A DNA stretch of 10,540 nt from Desulfobulbaceae bacterium UBA5123 (GTDB taxonomy: Bacteria; Desulfobacterota; Desulfobulbia; Desulfobulbales; UBA5123). The translations under genes and the position numbers were made by a program. Where the stretch lies: NCBI GenBank assembly GCA_002415465.1, contig DHYT01000074.1:1460-11999 (forward strand), in the 5' to 3' direction. The notes under the pieces were generated by a model. That model ran no database searches, had not been told where the DNA came from, and was given only the letters and a program-made list of their open reading frames with translations. Positions 1 to 6,257 of the stretch are shown here, in pieces (position 1 is the first letter of the stretch; every line of letters starts with the position of its first letter).

Positions 1-57
1 GATGCCACCCGCCCCTGGTACGAGAAGGGCGGCTTCAACCGCCTCACCTTCGGGTGA
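1..57 (+). CDS. 3' end of an unidentified protein-coding gene
   Basis: Frame 1 is open from the window edge to a TGA at 55-57 and encodes the 18-residue tail DATRPWYEKGGFNRLTFG. Nearly every codon ends in G or C, which matches the bias of the other genes here and supports this as the true reading frame. The tail is aromatic and glycine-rich, but I do not recognise the family. The stop codon lies inside a stem-loop (42-59). The gap to the next start (150) is 92 bp and carries a consensus -35 hexamer, so the downstream gene is probably a separate transcription unit. Confidence 0.6.
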   Translation, partial: DATRPWYEKGGFNRLTFG

Positions 58-73
58 GGAACGATCCTTTTTT
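42..73 (+). terminator. Stem-loop with UUCG tetraloop plus T-run (probable terminator of the upstream gene)
   Basis: CCTCACC (42-48) and GGTGAGG (53-59) form a perfect 7-bp stem closed by TTCG (49-52), a very stable tetraloop in RNA. Six T's follow at 68-73. The 8-nt spacer between stem and T-run is longer than in a canonical intrinsic terminator, so termination may be partial. The TGA stop of the upstream gene (55-57) is within the 3' arm, so a ribosome reaching the stop would disrupt the stem. Confidence 0.4.
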
Positions 74-75
74 GT

Positions 76-110
76 TTGACATCGCCGCCCCCCATCCTCC
101 AAACTATTGT
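76..110 (+). promoter_or_regulatory. Possible promoter of the CBM48 gene
   Basis: A perfect TTGACA hexamer lies at 76-81, right after the upstream terminator-like hairpin. The best -10-like hexamer is TATTGT at 105-110, but the spacing is 23 bp, longer than the optimal 17. At 18-bp spacing there is only CAAACT (100-105, 3 of 6 matches). Position supports a promoter; the poor -10 makes it uncertain or activator-dependent. Confidence 0.25.
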
Positions 111-149
111 ATTGGCGACAAACTGCATCGTTTATCGAGGAGGGGGACA

Positions 150-455
150 ATGGCCTGCGGAACCAAGAAATGCGGCACGACCAAAACCAAAAAAACCACA
201 CCGTCCACGGAATTCACCATCACCGCCCCTGACGCGCAAGCGGTCTTTCTGGTGGGCGAATTCAACGATTGGCGCGGCGATGACCTCCCGATGCGTCGCT
301 TCAAGGGAGGCGTTTTCAAGAAGAAGCTGAAACTGGCGCAGGGCCGGTACGAATATCGCTTCCTGGTGGACGGCGAATGGTGGACCGATCCGGCAAACCC
401 CGACCGGTGCCAGAATTCCTTTGGCTCCGAAAACTCCTTGCTCACCATCCCCTGA
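150..455 (+). CDS. Stand-alone glycogen-binding module (CBM48 / isoamylase early-set domain protein)
   Basis: The product is 101 aa. Residues about 21-100 form one E-set/CBM48 beta-sandwich of the kind found in AMPK-beta and at the N-termini of branching and debranching enzymes. Visible hallmarks are FNDW (38-41), a basic KKKL strand (57-60), YEYRFLVDGEWW (67-78), DP (80-81) and NSFGSEN (89-95). The exposed aromatic residues W41 and W77 fall where AMPK-beta binds glycogen. There is no catalytic domain, so the likely role is binding alpha-glucan or targeting a partner to it. The N-terminal 20 residues are Lys/Thr-rich with two cysteines (C3, C8) and no signal peptide, indicating a cytoplasmic protein. 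I chose ATG 150 because GAGGAGGGGG lies just upstream (137-146). An in-frame ATG at 54 overlaps the preceding stop codon, lacks a good ribosome site and would add 32 unrelated residues. Confidence 0.85.
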   Translation: MACGTKKCGTTKTKKTTPSTEFTITAPDAQAVFLVGEFNDWRGDDLPMRRFKGGVFKKKLKLAQGRYEYRFLVDGEWWTDPANPDRCQNSFGSENSLLTIP

Positions 456-468
456 AAAGTCACCGGGT

Positions 469-514
469 GCTAAAAAAAGCCGGACACTCAGAAGCGCGCC
501 GGGTTTTTTTTAGC
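469..514. terminator. Bidirectional intrinsic terminator between convergent genes
   Basis: The left arm 469-483 reads GCTAAAAAAAGCCGG and the right arm 499-514 reads CCGGGTTTTTTTTAGC. They pair through CCGG/CCGG, one mismatch, the A-run with the T-run, and GCT/AGC. On the + strand the GC core is followed by T8, which serves the CBM48 gene. On the - strand it is followed by T7, which serves the helicase. A further GC hairpin adjoins it: CCCCCGC (514-520) pairs with GCGGGGG (532-538). That one is not followed by a T-run on either strand, but it precedes this terminator in helicase transcripts. Confidence 0.75.
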
Positions 515-565
515 CCCCGCCGCCAGAGCATGCGGGGGGAGAACAGAAGGCGATCCGCAATCCGC

Positions 566-2320
566 CTACACCTTTTTTGACGCCTTCTTCCAGGGTCCTT
601 TCTTCACCCCGGCCTTGAACGGCGGCTTTTGCCCCTTGTACGGCTTCTGCCCCTTGAAGCCGCCGCGTCCCCCCTTGGGCTTCATGAAATTCCCCTTGCC
701 GATCTCGACGACCACCCGCTTGCCGTTGATCAACAAGTTGTCGAATACCGCCGGGATCACCTTGGCGAAGGCGCTGTCAACCTCGAAGGCGACGCTGTCG
801 TCGGTGATGTCGATCCGCCCGATCCGGATGTTGGAACTGCCGGTGACCTCGTTGATCTGGCCGATCAACCTGGTTGCGAACATGCCGTCATTCTTGCCGA
901 CATTCAGGGTGAAACGGGTAAACTGCACCGTATGCTCCCGTTTGGCGAACTTCCCGGCCGTGCCGCTCTTCTCGAACCGCTCCCTGGGCGACGCCGTCAC
1001 ATTCAGATTCGGCGCATCGCGGTAATAGGAGAGGAAGCGGTTGAACTCCACGGAAACAAAACGCTTAATCAGCTCCTCGCGATCGAAGGAGGACAATTTT
1101 TCGGCGATGGCGGCAAAAAACGGATCGATCTGGTGATGGTCGACCGTAACCTGCCTGACGGTGTCGATCATCTTCAGCATCTGCACCTTGCAAACATCCT
1201 CGCCCGAGGGGACCAGACCATCCTCGAACTTCCGCTGCAGCTTGCTCTCAATGGCGCGAACCAGGGATTTTTCGCGCATGTTGATGATAACGATGGAAAC
1301 GCCTGTCTTGCCGGCCCGGCCGGTTCGTCCGCTGCGATGGGTGTAGTTGGCGATATCATCGGGGAGGTTGTAGTTGATCACATGGGTGAGATCGTTCACA
1401 TCCAGTCCCCGCGCCGCCACATCCGTCGCCACCAGGATCCGCAAATTCTTGCAGCGGAACTTGTCCATGACGTGATCCCGCTGGCTCTGGGAGAGTTCGC
1501 CGTGCAGGGTGTCGGCGCTGTACCCCTCCTGGATGAGCTTGTCGGCCACATCCTTCACCTCCTGCCGGGTCCGGCAAAAAATTATCGCGTACATATCGGG
1601 ATTGACGTCGATAATTCGCCGCAGTGCGGGATAGCGATCCTTGGCGTGCACCATGTAGCAGATGTGACGGATATTTTCGGAGCCGGCATTGCGCTGCCCC
1701 ACCGTGATCTCCAGCGGGTTGGCCATATACTTGCGGGCAATGGAAGCCACCGACTGGGGCATGGTGGCGGAGAAGAGGAGGGTGTTTTTGCTGGCCGGCG
1801 TCTGGGCAAGGATGGCGTTCAACTCATCCTGAAACCCCATCTGCAGCATCTCGTCGGCCTCATCGAGGACAACCAGCCGAATCGCCGAGATATCGACCGC
1901 CCGCCGCCTGATCAGATCGTGCAGTCGCCCCGGGGTGGCCACGACGATATGCGCCCCCCGCCGCAACTCCTTGATCTGCACGTCGATACTGGCGCCGCCA
2001 TACACCGCGCGCACCTTGACCCCGGAGACGAATTTTCCGAACGCGGCAAGGTCGCGGGCCACCTGCACGCACAGTTCACGGGTCGGACACAACACCAGCC
2101 CTTGGGTTTTCAGGGCGCCGGGGTCGCTCAACTGCAGAAGCGGAATCCCGAAAGCCGCCGTCTTGCCGGTGCCGGTCTGCGCCAGACCGACCACATCGCG
2201 CGACTGCTGCAACAGGGCGGGAATCACCTTTTCCTGGATCGGGGTCGGGGCGACAAAGCCAAGCGCCTCCAGCCCTTGCCGGATTTCCACGCCAACACCA
2301 AGTTTCTCAAACGAACTCAT
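566..2320 (-). CDS. deaD: DEAD-box ATP-dependent RNA helicase with C-terminal DbpA-type RNA-binding domain
   Basis: The product is 584 aa and carries every motif of the family. These are the Q-motif region (FxxLGV...PTPIQ, 4-29), motif I AQTGTGKT (47-54), Ia PTREL (79-83), GG (108-109), Ib TPGR (129-132), II DEAD (153-156), III SAT (184-186), IV IIFCRT (246-251), V with ARGLDV (303-308) and VI HRSGRTGR (328-335). Residues about 464-545 form a DbpA/RRM-like RNA-binding domain, followed by a Gly/Lys/Pro-rich basic tail (546-584) that probably binds RNA non-specifically. This layout matches the DeaD/CsdA group, which unwinds structured RNA in ribosome assembly, mRNA decay and cold adaptation. 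DbpA and other DEAD-box paralogues remain possible, so the symbol is tentative. ATG 2320 is preceded on the coding strand by GAGAGAG, 7 nt upstream. The gene stands alone, convergent with the CBM48 gene, and its long structured leader suggests post-initiation control. Confidence 0.93.
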   Translation of the reverse strand: MSSFEKLGVGVEIRQGLEALGFVAPTPIQEKVIPALLQQSRDVVGLAQTGTGKTAAFGIPLLQLSDPGALKTQGLVLCPTRELCVQVARDLAAFGKFVSGVKVRAVYGGASIDVQIKELRRGAHIVVATPGRLHDLIRRRAVDISAIRLVVLDEADEMLQMGFQDELNAILAQTPASKNTLLFSATMPQSVASIARKYMANPLEITVGQRNAGSENIRHICYMVHAKDRYPALRRIIDVNPDMYAIIFCRTRQEVKDVADKLIQEGYSADTLHGELSQSQRDHVMDKFRCKNLRILVATDVAARGLDVNDLTHVINYNLPDDIANYTHRSGRTGRAGKTGVSIVIINMREKSLVRAIESKLQRKFEDGLVPSGEDVCKVQMLKMIDTVRQVTVDHHQIDPFFAAIAEKLSSFDREELIKRFVSVEFNRFLSYYRDAPNLNVTASPRERFEKSGTAGKFAKREHTVQFTRFTLNVGKNDGMFATRLIGQINEVTGSSNIRIGRIDITDDSVAFEVDSAFAKVIPAVFDNLLINGKRVVVEIGKGNFMKPKGGRGGFKGQKPYKGQKPPFKAGVKKGPWKKASKKV

Positions 2321-2406
2321 ACCGTTACTCTCTCAAAAAAAATGTCTCGGGCAACCTTGCCGGGCGGGCTTGCGCCAAAACCATACGCCATGGTCCGAGT
2401 AAAACA

Positions 2407-2429
2407 CCCCCAGGCCTGTTGGCCGGGGG
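2407..2429 (-). terminator. Second strong hairpin in the helicase leader (weak terminator or structural element)
   Basis: CCCCC (2407-2411) pairs with GGGGG (2425-2429), and GGCC (2413-2416) pairs with GGCC (2421-2424). There is one bulged base and a 4-nt loop. On the helicase coding strand the stem is followed by TGTTTT, a poor U-tract. It lies about 90 nt upstream of the helicase ATG and downstream of the stronger terminator at 2453-2494. It could back up termination, stall polymerase or act as a helicase-sensitive structure. Confidence 0.4.
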
Positions 2430-2452
2430 CCGAACATCTCTCCATGGCCGGC

Positions 2453-2494
2453 AAAAAAAAACCGCACGCCCTCTCTCTTTGAGGATTGTGCGGT
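2453..2494 (-). terminator. Intrinsic terminator inside the helicase leader (MCP terminator and/or attenuator)
   Basis: On the - strand, CCGCAC and GTGCGG (2462-2467 with 2488-2493, extended by one A:T pair) form the stem. An inner CCTC/GAGG stem (2470-2473 with 2481-2484) adds to it, and nine T's follow at 2461-2453. This is a textbook intrinsic terminator. It lies about 130 bp past the MCP stop codon and could end that transcript. The best helicase promoter (2544-2572) is upstream of it, however, so helicase transcripts starting there must read through it. The loop contains GAGAGAG, the same 7-mer as the helicase ribosome-binding site (2328-2334). Confidence 0.75.
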
Positions 2495-2543
2495 GTATTT
2501 TCATGATTGCTGACGACAAACAGATACTACACAATGTCACCAG

Positions 2544-2572
2544 CTTATAACACGGTTGGCCGAAAAAAACAA
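2544..2572 (-). promoter_or_regulatory. Predicted sigma70-type promoter for the helicase leader
   Basis: Read on the - strand, TTGTTT (2572-2567) and TATAAG (2549-2544) are separated by exactly 17 bp. The -10 is preceded by TGT, giving an extended -10 (TGnTATAAG). The expected start is near 2537, giving a leader of about 215 nt to the ATG at 2320. I found no better promoter between the terminator and the ATG. Confidence 0.5.
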
Positions 2573-2593
2573 ATCGTTCATTACGGCCAACCG
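2553..2593. repeat. Perfect 10-bp inverted repeat flanking the -35 of the helicase promoter
   Basis: CGGTTGGCCG (2553-2562) is the exact reverse complement of CGGCCAACCG (2584-2593), with 21 bp between. The arm centres are 31 bp apart, close to three helical turns, so a dimeric regulator could contact both from one face. One arm lies in the spacer and the other upstream of the -35. Neither strand has a T-run after the second arm, so it does not look like an intrinsic terminator, though it could form a hairpin in MCP read-through RNA. Confidence 0.5.
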
Positions 2594-2625
2594 GCAATGC
2601 CTGCCCAAACGGCGGTCCGCCTGAA

Positions 2626-4455
2626 CTACTCGGCCGGCAACAGCGATTGCCGCGACTCGTCCCCGTCTATCTGAAAAAGGGACATGCTGGAAGCAAGCTC
2701 TTCGGCATGATGGGCGTTTTCCTGCGTCACCCGGTCCATGTCGCTGACCGTGGTGTTGACCTGGGAGATGCCGTTGGCCTGCTCCGAGGAGGCGGTGGAA
2801 ATCTCGCCCAGCAGGGTGCCGACCTTGCCGTTGCTCTCCTTCACCTCGCCGAACCCCTTGCTGGTTTTCTCCACCAGGGCGACCCCGGCGTTAACCTTGG
2901 CAACCGTGTCATCGATGAGGCTGGCGGTATTCTGCGAGGCCTCGGCGGCGCGTTTGGCGAGATTGCGCACCTCGTCGGCCACCACCGCGAAACCGGCTCC
3001 GGCCTCGCCGGCGCGCGCCGCCTCCACCGCCGCGTTCAAGGCGAGCAGATTGGTCTGAAACGCGATGCCGTCGATGGTCTGGACAATCTTCTGGGTCTCC
3101 TGGCTGGCCTGGGCAATATCCTTCATGGAGGCGATCAACGCAAGCATTGAGCTGTCGGCCTCCTGGCTGATCTTGTTGGTGGCAATCATCAGCGCGTTGG
3201 CCTGGTTGGCGTTTTCGGCGTTCTGCCGGGTCATCGCCGACATCTCCTCAAGGGAAGCGGCGGTTTCCTCCAGCGAGGCGGCCTGCTCGCCGGCCGAACT
3301 CTCAAGCAAGCGGGAGATGGACATGGAACGCCCGACCGCCTCGCTCATCTTCCGGCTCATGGTATCGACGGCCTCGGCCACCTCGCCGATCTCGTCACGC
3401 CGGCTCATGTTCAGCCGTCTGGTCAGATCACCCTCGGCGATAACGTTGACCGCCTCAACCATATTCTTGAGGGGCTCGGTGATCGTCCGACCGATGACCA
3501 TGGAAACGACGATCACCGCCACCGCGCCGATCAAGCCGATCACCAGGGCGACGTTGACCACCGCCCGCACCTTGTCCATGACATCGGCGCGGGGGACCAC
3601 AGAGGCGACCACCACCTTGGAACCGGCGGCCTTGGCGACACCGGCGGCCAGCATGGCCGGATCGAGCAGATGTTCGTAGATAATGTACTCGTTGTCGACT
3701 GCATTAAACACCGAGGCCTTGCCGTCGGCTAGCGTTTGCAAGAGATCCTGATCCTGCACCGGCTTGCCGACCGCGGCGGGATCGGAACCGACAAGGACCT
3801 CGTTCTTGGCCAGATTGACGACCATCGACCCCGCGCCGGGCAATCCGGCCCGGATCAACTCTTCATTCATCTCCTGCGTGATCCGCTGCATTTTTGCGCA
3901 GTCGACAAAGGCGTGCAGGTAGCCATTGGGATTGCCGCTGGAATCCTTGGTCTTAAAGCTGAACAGATACGCCTCCGTGCCGGCGGCGGCGTTCATGAAC
4001 GGATTCCGCGCCAGTTGCACGCTCCGCCCATCCTCGCCGACCTGGCCTGAAAACGCAAAAACCATCTCCTTGCCCTCGTTGTTTTCATCGGCGGTAAGGA
4101 GAATCTTGCCATCACTGTCAGTCAGAAAAAGGGTGCAAAACCCCGGCGCCCCCTGCAGCTTGGCAACGAGATCACTCTTCAACTCCGCCAGGGCCTGAAA
4201 CTCGATGGACATCCCGTATACGTCTTCCTTGGTCCAGTTACGAAAGACGTTGGCCATCTGCAGCAACGAACGGTTGAAGGTCTCGGCGCTGCTGTCGACA
4301 ACCAGACGCGTCACAGTGCCGCTGTTCTGCACCGAACCAGAGCGGAGAGCGTTTGCCGAGACAAGCACAATGACAACCATGGGCAGGATGGACAACATTG
4401 AGCCGATCATGATCTTTTTGCCGATTTTCAACGAACTCCACCGTAACAGACCCAT
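2626..4455 (-). CDS. Methyl-accepting chemotaxis protein (transmembrane chemoreceptor)
   Basis: The product is 609 aa. TM1 is about 15-37, a periplasmic sensor of about 260 residues runs to about 297, TM2 is about 298-321, and a HAMP domain (starting near RTITEPLK) covers about 322-375. The signalling domain is about 380-593. The hairpin tip that contacts CheA and CheW is clear, with [21 protein letters not shown] (466-486) and [20 protein letters not shown] (488-507). Glu/Gln-rich methylation helices are visible ([16 protein letters not shown], 390-405). The sensor looks Cache-like ([19 protein letters not shown], 110-128), but I cannot name its ligand. No CheR-binding NWETF-type pentapeptide ends the protein. 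I place the start at ATG 4455, because GGAG lies 6 nt upstream; an upstream TTG (4467) overlaps that Shine-Dalgarno. The gene follows the binding-protein gene 111 bp away on the same strand, suggesting co-transcription and a shared sensing role. Confidence 0.93.
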   Translation of the reverse strand: MGLLRWSSLKIGKKIMIGSMLSILPMVVIVLVSANALRSGSVQNSGTVTRLVVDSSAETFNRSLLQMANVFRNWTKEDVYGMSIEFQALAELKSDLVAKLQGAPGFCTLFLTDSDGKILLTADENNEGKEMVFAFSGQVGEDGRSVQLARNPFMNAAAGTEAYLFSFKTKDSSGNPNGYLHAFVDCAKMQRITQEMNEELIRAGLPGAGSMVVNLAKNEVLVGSDPAAVGKPVQDQDLLQTLADGKASVFNAVDNEYIIYEHLLDPAMLAAGVAKAAGSKVVVASVVPRADVMDKVRAVVNVALVIGLIGAVAVIVVSMVIGRTITEPLKNMVEAVNVIAEGDLTRRLNMSRRDEIGEVAEAVDTMSRKMSEAVGRSMSISRLLESSAGEQAASLEETAASLEEMSAMTRQNAENANQANALMIATNKISQEADSSMLALIASMKDIAQASQETQKIVQTIDGIAFQTNLLALNAAVEAARAGEAGAGFAVVADEVRNLAKRAAEASQNTASLIDDTVAKVNAGVALVEKTSKGFGEVKESNGKVGTLLGEISTASSEQANGISQVNTTVSDMDRVTQENAHHAEELASSMSLFQIDGDESRQSLLPAE

Positions 4456-4478
4456 GCGAATCTCCAAAATGACGCGGA

Positions 4479-4505
4479 TTCCGGCCCCTTTACCGGCGGC
4501 CGGAA
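4479..4505 (-). repeat. Stem-loop in the MCP 5' untranslated region
   Basis: TTCCGGCC (4479-4486) and GGCCGGAA (4498-4505) form a perfect 8-bp inverted repeat with an 11-nt loop. It ends about 23 bp upstream of the MCP ATG and close to its Shine-Dalgarno. No T-run follows on the - strand, so it is more likely an RNA structure affecting translation or stability than a terminator. Confidence 0.45.
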
Positions 4506-4520
4506 CCCATCCTGCAGAGT

Positions 4521-4544
4521 GATCCGCCCGTCGCCGGGCGGATC
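4521..4544 (-). repeat. Perfect 10-bp stem-loop just after the binding-protein gene
   Basis: GATCCGCCCG (4521-4530) and CGGGCGGATC (4535-4544) pair perfectly around a 4-nt loop, 23 bp past the stop of the binding-protein gene. On the - strand the sequence after it is ACTCTGCAGG, with no U-tract. This is typical of intercistronic hairpins that protect an abundant upstream binding-protein mRNA from 3' exonucleases while letting some transcription continue. That role is inferred from position. Confidence 0.5.
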
Positions 4545-4566
4545 GGTGAAAAAACTATGCCCTAAA

Positions 4567-5838
4567 TCACAGATGCTCCGGTTTGCCGGCCGCCTTGCGC
4601 TCGGCCTGCCAATCGGCAAGAGAGATCGCCGCCTTATCGCCGGACACCGCATTGATGATCTCGAAATAATCGAGCTTGTACTTATCCTTCAAGACCTCGG
4701 CCTGCGGCTTGCAGCGAACCGCGTAGACGGTCTGCACCGACTGATGGTCAAAGGCGCGCCAGACCTGCTTGTCCTTCAGCAGCGTATACTCATGTCCCTC
4801 AAGGGCCTTGACAACAGCGGCGGTGTCAAAGGATTTCGCCCGTTCAACGGCGCTCTTGTACTCATAGAGGATGGTATAGGCGCTGGCCCCGGAGGTGGAG
4901 GGATAACGGCCGTATTTGGCGGCGAACTTCTCGACGAATGCCTTGCCGCGCGGATAGTTGTATTTATAGGGAACCGGCCAGGCCCACGGCAACGCCCCGA
5001 CCACGCCTTCCATCACCTTGGCGCCGCCGCTTTCCGCCATCCCCAGGGTCAGGTTGGGCACCACGATCTGCATGTCGCCCTTCATCCCCATGGAGGTGGC
5101 GATCCGGACGGCGGTGGCCATGTCCTTGCCGAACAGCACCAGCACCAGAACGTCGGGCTTAACGATCTTGGCCAGGCTGAGCGCCTTCTTGAAGTCCGCC
5201 TCCGAGGCGCCGGGGAACGGCGTCTTGGTCATCTTGTGCACGGTGGTGTCTTCGGTGCCGCTCAACTTCCGCACCGAGGCTTCCGTGGTCCAGCCCCAGG
5301 TGTAGTCGGCGGTGATATAGAAATATTTCTTGCCGGTGAAGTTCTTCTTCAAATAATCGGCGATGGCGTTGGCGCCCATGTACGCGTCATAGCATTCGCG
5401 GAAGGTGGTTTTCAGTCCGTCCTTGCCGGTGGTGTCGGTGGAATAGGTCAGGGTGCCGAAAAAGGGAACATTCTTGGCGTTGCAGACCTTGGCCACGGCA
5501 ACGGCAACCCCGCTCGAGGAGCCGCCGAAAACCATCTTGGCGCCTTCCTTGTCGATCAGTTCGGTGGCGTTGGTGGTGGAGAGGTCCGCCTTGGACATCG
5601 AGTCGCGCCAGGCAACCTTGATCTGTTCGCCCATGATCCCGCCGGCCGCGTTGATCTCCTCCACCGCGAGCTCCGTGGCCCGCCACTGATCGAGTCCCTG
5701 CACCGAGTAGGGGCCGGTTTTCGGGTAATTCAAGCCGACGGTAACCGTGCCGGCGGATACAGGCAGGGCCTGCATGAGGGTAAACAGACACCCCGCGACA
5801 ACAGCCCCGGATAATCGATTCAGCCACTTCCTATTCAT
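4567..5838 (-). CDS. Periplasmic substrate-binding protein, LivK/amide-urea type (Peripla_BP_6 family)
   Basis: The product is 423 aa with an N-terminal export signal: basic MNRKWLNR, a hydrophobic core and a probable signal peptidase I site after LPVSA (residue 29). VAGC (14-17) resembles a lipobox, but the core before it is short and hydrophobic sequence follows, so I favour a soluble periplasmic protein. The mature start TVTVGLNYPKTGPYSVQG (31-48), the motif AVEEINAAGGIMG (58-70), the ligand-site segment FGGSSSGVAVAVAKVCNAKNV (104-124) and YITADYTWGW (174-183) place it in the type-I fold family of branched-chain amino acid, amide and urea receptors. The ligand cannot be read from sequence. 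AGGAGG just upstream of ATG 5838 fixes the start. No permease or ATPase genes are adjacent. The next gene downstream is an MCP, so it may act as a chemotaxis receptor, as a distant transporter's receptor, or both. Confidence 0.9.
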   Translation of the reverse strand: MNRKWLNRLSGAVVAGCLFTLMQALPVSAGTVTVGLNYPKTGPYSVQGLDQWRATELAVEEINAAGGIMGEQIKVAWRDSMSKADLSTTNATELIDKEGAKMVFGGSSSGVAVAVAKVCNAKNVPFFGTLTYSTDTTGKDGLKTTFRECYDAYMGANAIADYLKKNFTGKKYFYITADYTWGWTTEASVRKLSGTEDTTVHKMTKTPFPGASEADFKKALSLAKIVKPDVLVLVLFGKDMATAVRIATSMGMKGDMQIVVPNLTLGMAESGGAKVMEGVVGALPWAWPVPYKYNYPRGKAFVEKFAAKYGRYPSTSGASAYTILYEYKSAVERAKSFDTAAVVKALEGHEYTLLKDKQVWRAFDHQSVQTVYAVRCKPQAEVLKDKYKLDYFEIINAVSGDKAAISLADWQAERKAAGKPEHL

Positions 5839-6006
5839 CCTTTTCTCCTCCTCGCTGCTTTGTTAACTTCGGATTTGCCCATTGGGATATTCAGACTTGG
5901 AAATGTGTATCCGATCCAAGACCAACCCAGCATAAAATTTCCTAACATCGCAGAAAGAGGCTATCCCACGGCGTAGCGGCAAGTCAAACTTTAATCGGTG
6001 ATAAAA

Positions 6007-6018
6007 ATCCAATTGGAT
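6007..6018. repeat. 12-bp perfect palindrome ATCCAATTGGAT, candidate operator
   Basis: ATCCAATTGGAT is fully self-complementary and lies about 170 bp upstream of the binding-protein ATG and 240 bp upstream of the kinase ATG. The core TCCAA/TTGGA recurs as a spaced inverted pair at 5896-5920. This is compatible with a dimeric regulator, but short AT-rich palindromes also arise by chance. Confidence 0.3.
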
Positions 6019-6161
6019 ATATTTTGGTGTTTTATCAAAGAGAAAAAATGCTCTCAACCCCAAAACACATCATCACACAATCGCCGGTTCATGATTGACC
6101 GTGCGGGATGGTCACCGCGCCCCGGCCAGTCCCGGCGATGGAAGAATTCTCACACCCCGAC

Positions 6162-6190
6162 TCGACATCGCCCAGCGCCTCTGCTAATTT
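6162..6190 (+). promoter_or_regulatory. Candidate promoter for the hybrid kinase
   Basis: TCGACA (6162-6167) and TAATTT (6185-6190) are separated by 17 bp, and TGC just before the -10 gives an extended -10 form. TTTAAT (6188-6193) overlaps it as an alternative. The predicted start near 6197 would leave about 60 nt before ATG 6258, which fits the chosen start. The hexamer matches are moderate. Confidence 0.3.
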
Positions 6191-6257
6191 AATTCTTAAC
6201 AGTACTCTCTTAACCAATTCGCATTCGCTCAACAATTTCTATCCAGCTAACCTTCTT

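Larger units (their letters stand above)
5839..6257. promoter_or_regulatory. Divergent intergenic region between binding-protein and kinase genes
   Basis: These 419 bp contain no convincing gene and are AT-richer than their surroundings. They should hold promoters for both directions. A candidate for the binding protein is TTGACT (5987-5982 on the - strand) with GATAGC (5965-5960) at 16-bp spacing, a weak -10 match. Four copies of TTGGA/TCCAA lie here: arms CTTGGA (5896-5901) and TCCAAG (5915-5920), plus the 12-bp palindrome at 6007-6018. Short frames on either strand have AT-rich codons, no ribosome sites and poor start codons, so I leave them out. Confidence 0.55.

Noticed and set aside
2335..2375. 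Possible third terminator just before the helicase ribosome site (GGCAA/TTGCC arms plus T8)
   Set aside because: The arms leave only a 2-nt loop unless pairing is reduced to 3 bp, and 8 nt separate the stem from the T-run, so no stable terminator hairpin is supported.
629..2482. 617-codon open frame antisense to the helicase gene
   Set aside because: It mirrors the helicase, whose G/C-ending codons suppress antisense stops. The translation is low-complexity (many His, Gly, Asp, Leu) and matches no recognisable family, while the - strand frame has every DEAD-box motif.
2325..2504. Possible 59-codon upstream open frame (MKIHRTILKERG...) ending 4 nt before the helicase ATG
   Set aside because: Its position suggests translational coupling, but it has no Shine-Dalgarno, runs through the terminator and its T-run, and has an implausible Arg/Pro-rich composition. 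Kept only as a remote leader-peptide possibility.
4456..4467. TTG start giving the MCP four extra residues
   Set aside because: The TTG overlaps the GGAG Shine-Dalgarno that is ideally spaced for ATG 4455.
4519..5814. 431-codon open frame antisense to the binding-protein gene
   Set aside because: Same compositional artefact; the sense strand encodes a full signal peptide and periplasmic receptor with a strong ribosome site.
5863..6063. 66-codon - strand frame upstream of the binding-protein gene
   Set aside because: It needs a TTG start without a ribosome site, has AT-rich codons unlike real genes here, and occupies the promoter region.
6108..6257. Upstream ATG codons (6108, 6138) that would add 50 or 40 residues to the kinase
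   Set aside because: The extension is Ser/Asn/Leu-rich with AT-ending codons, has no good ribosome site and overlaps the likely promoter.
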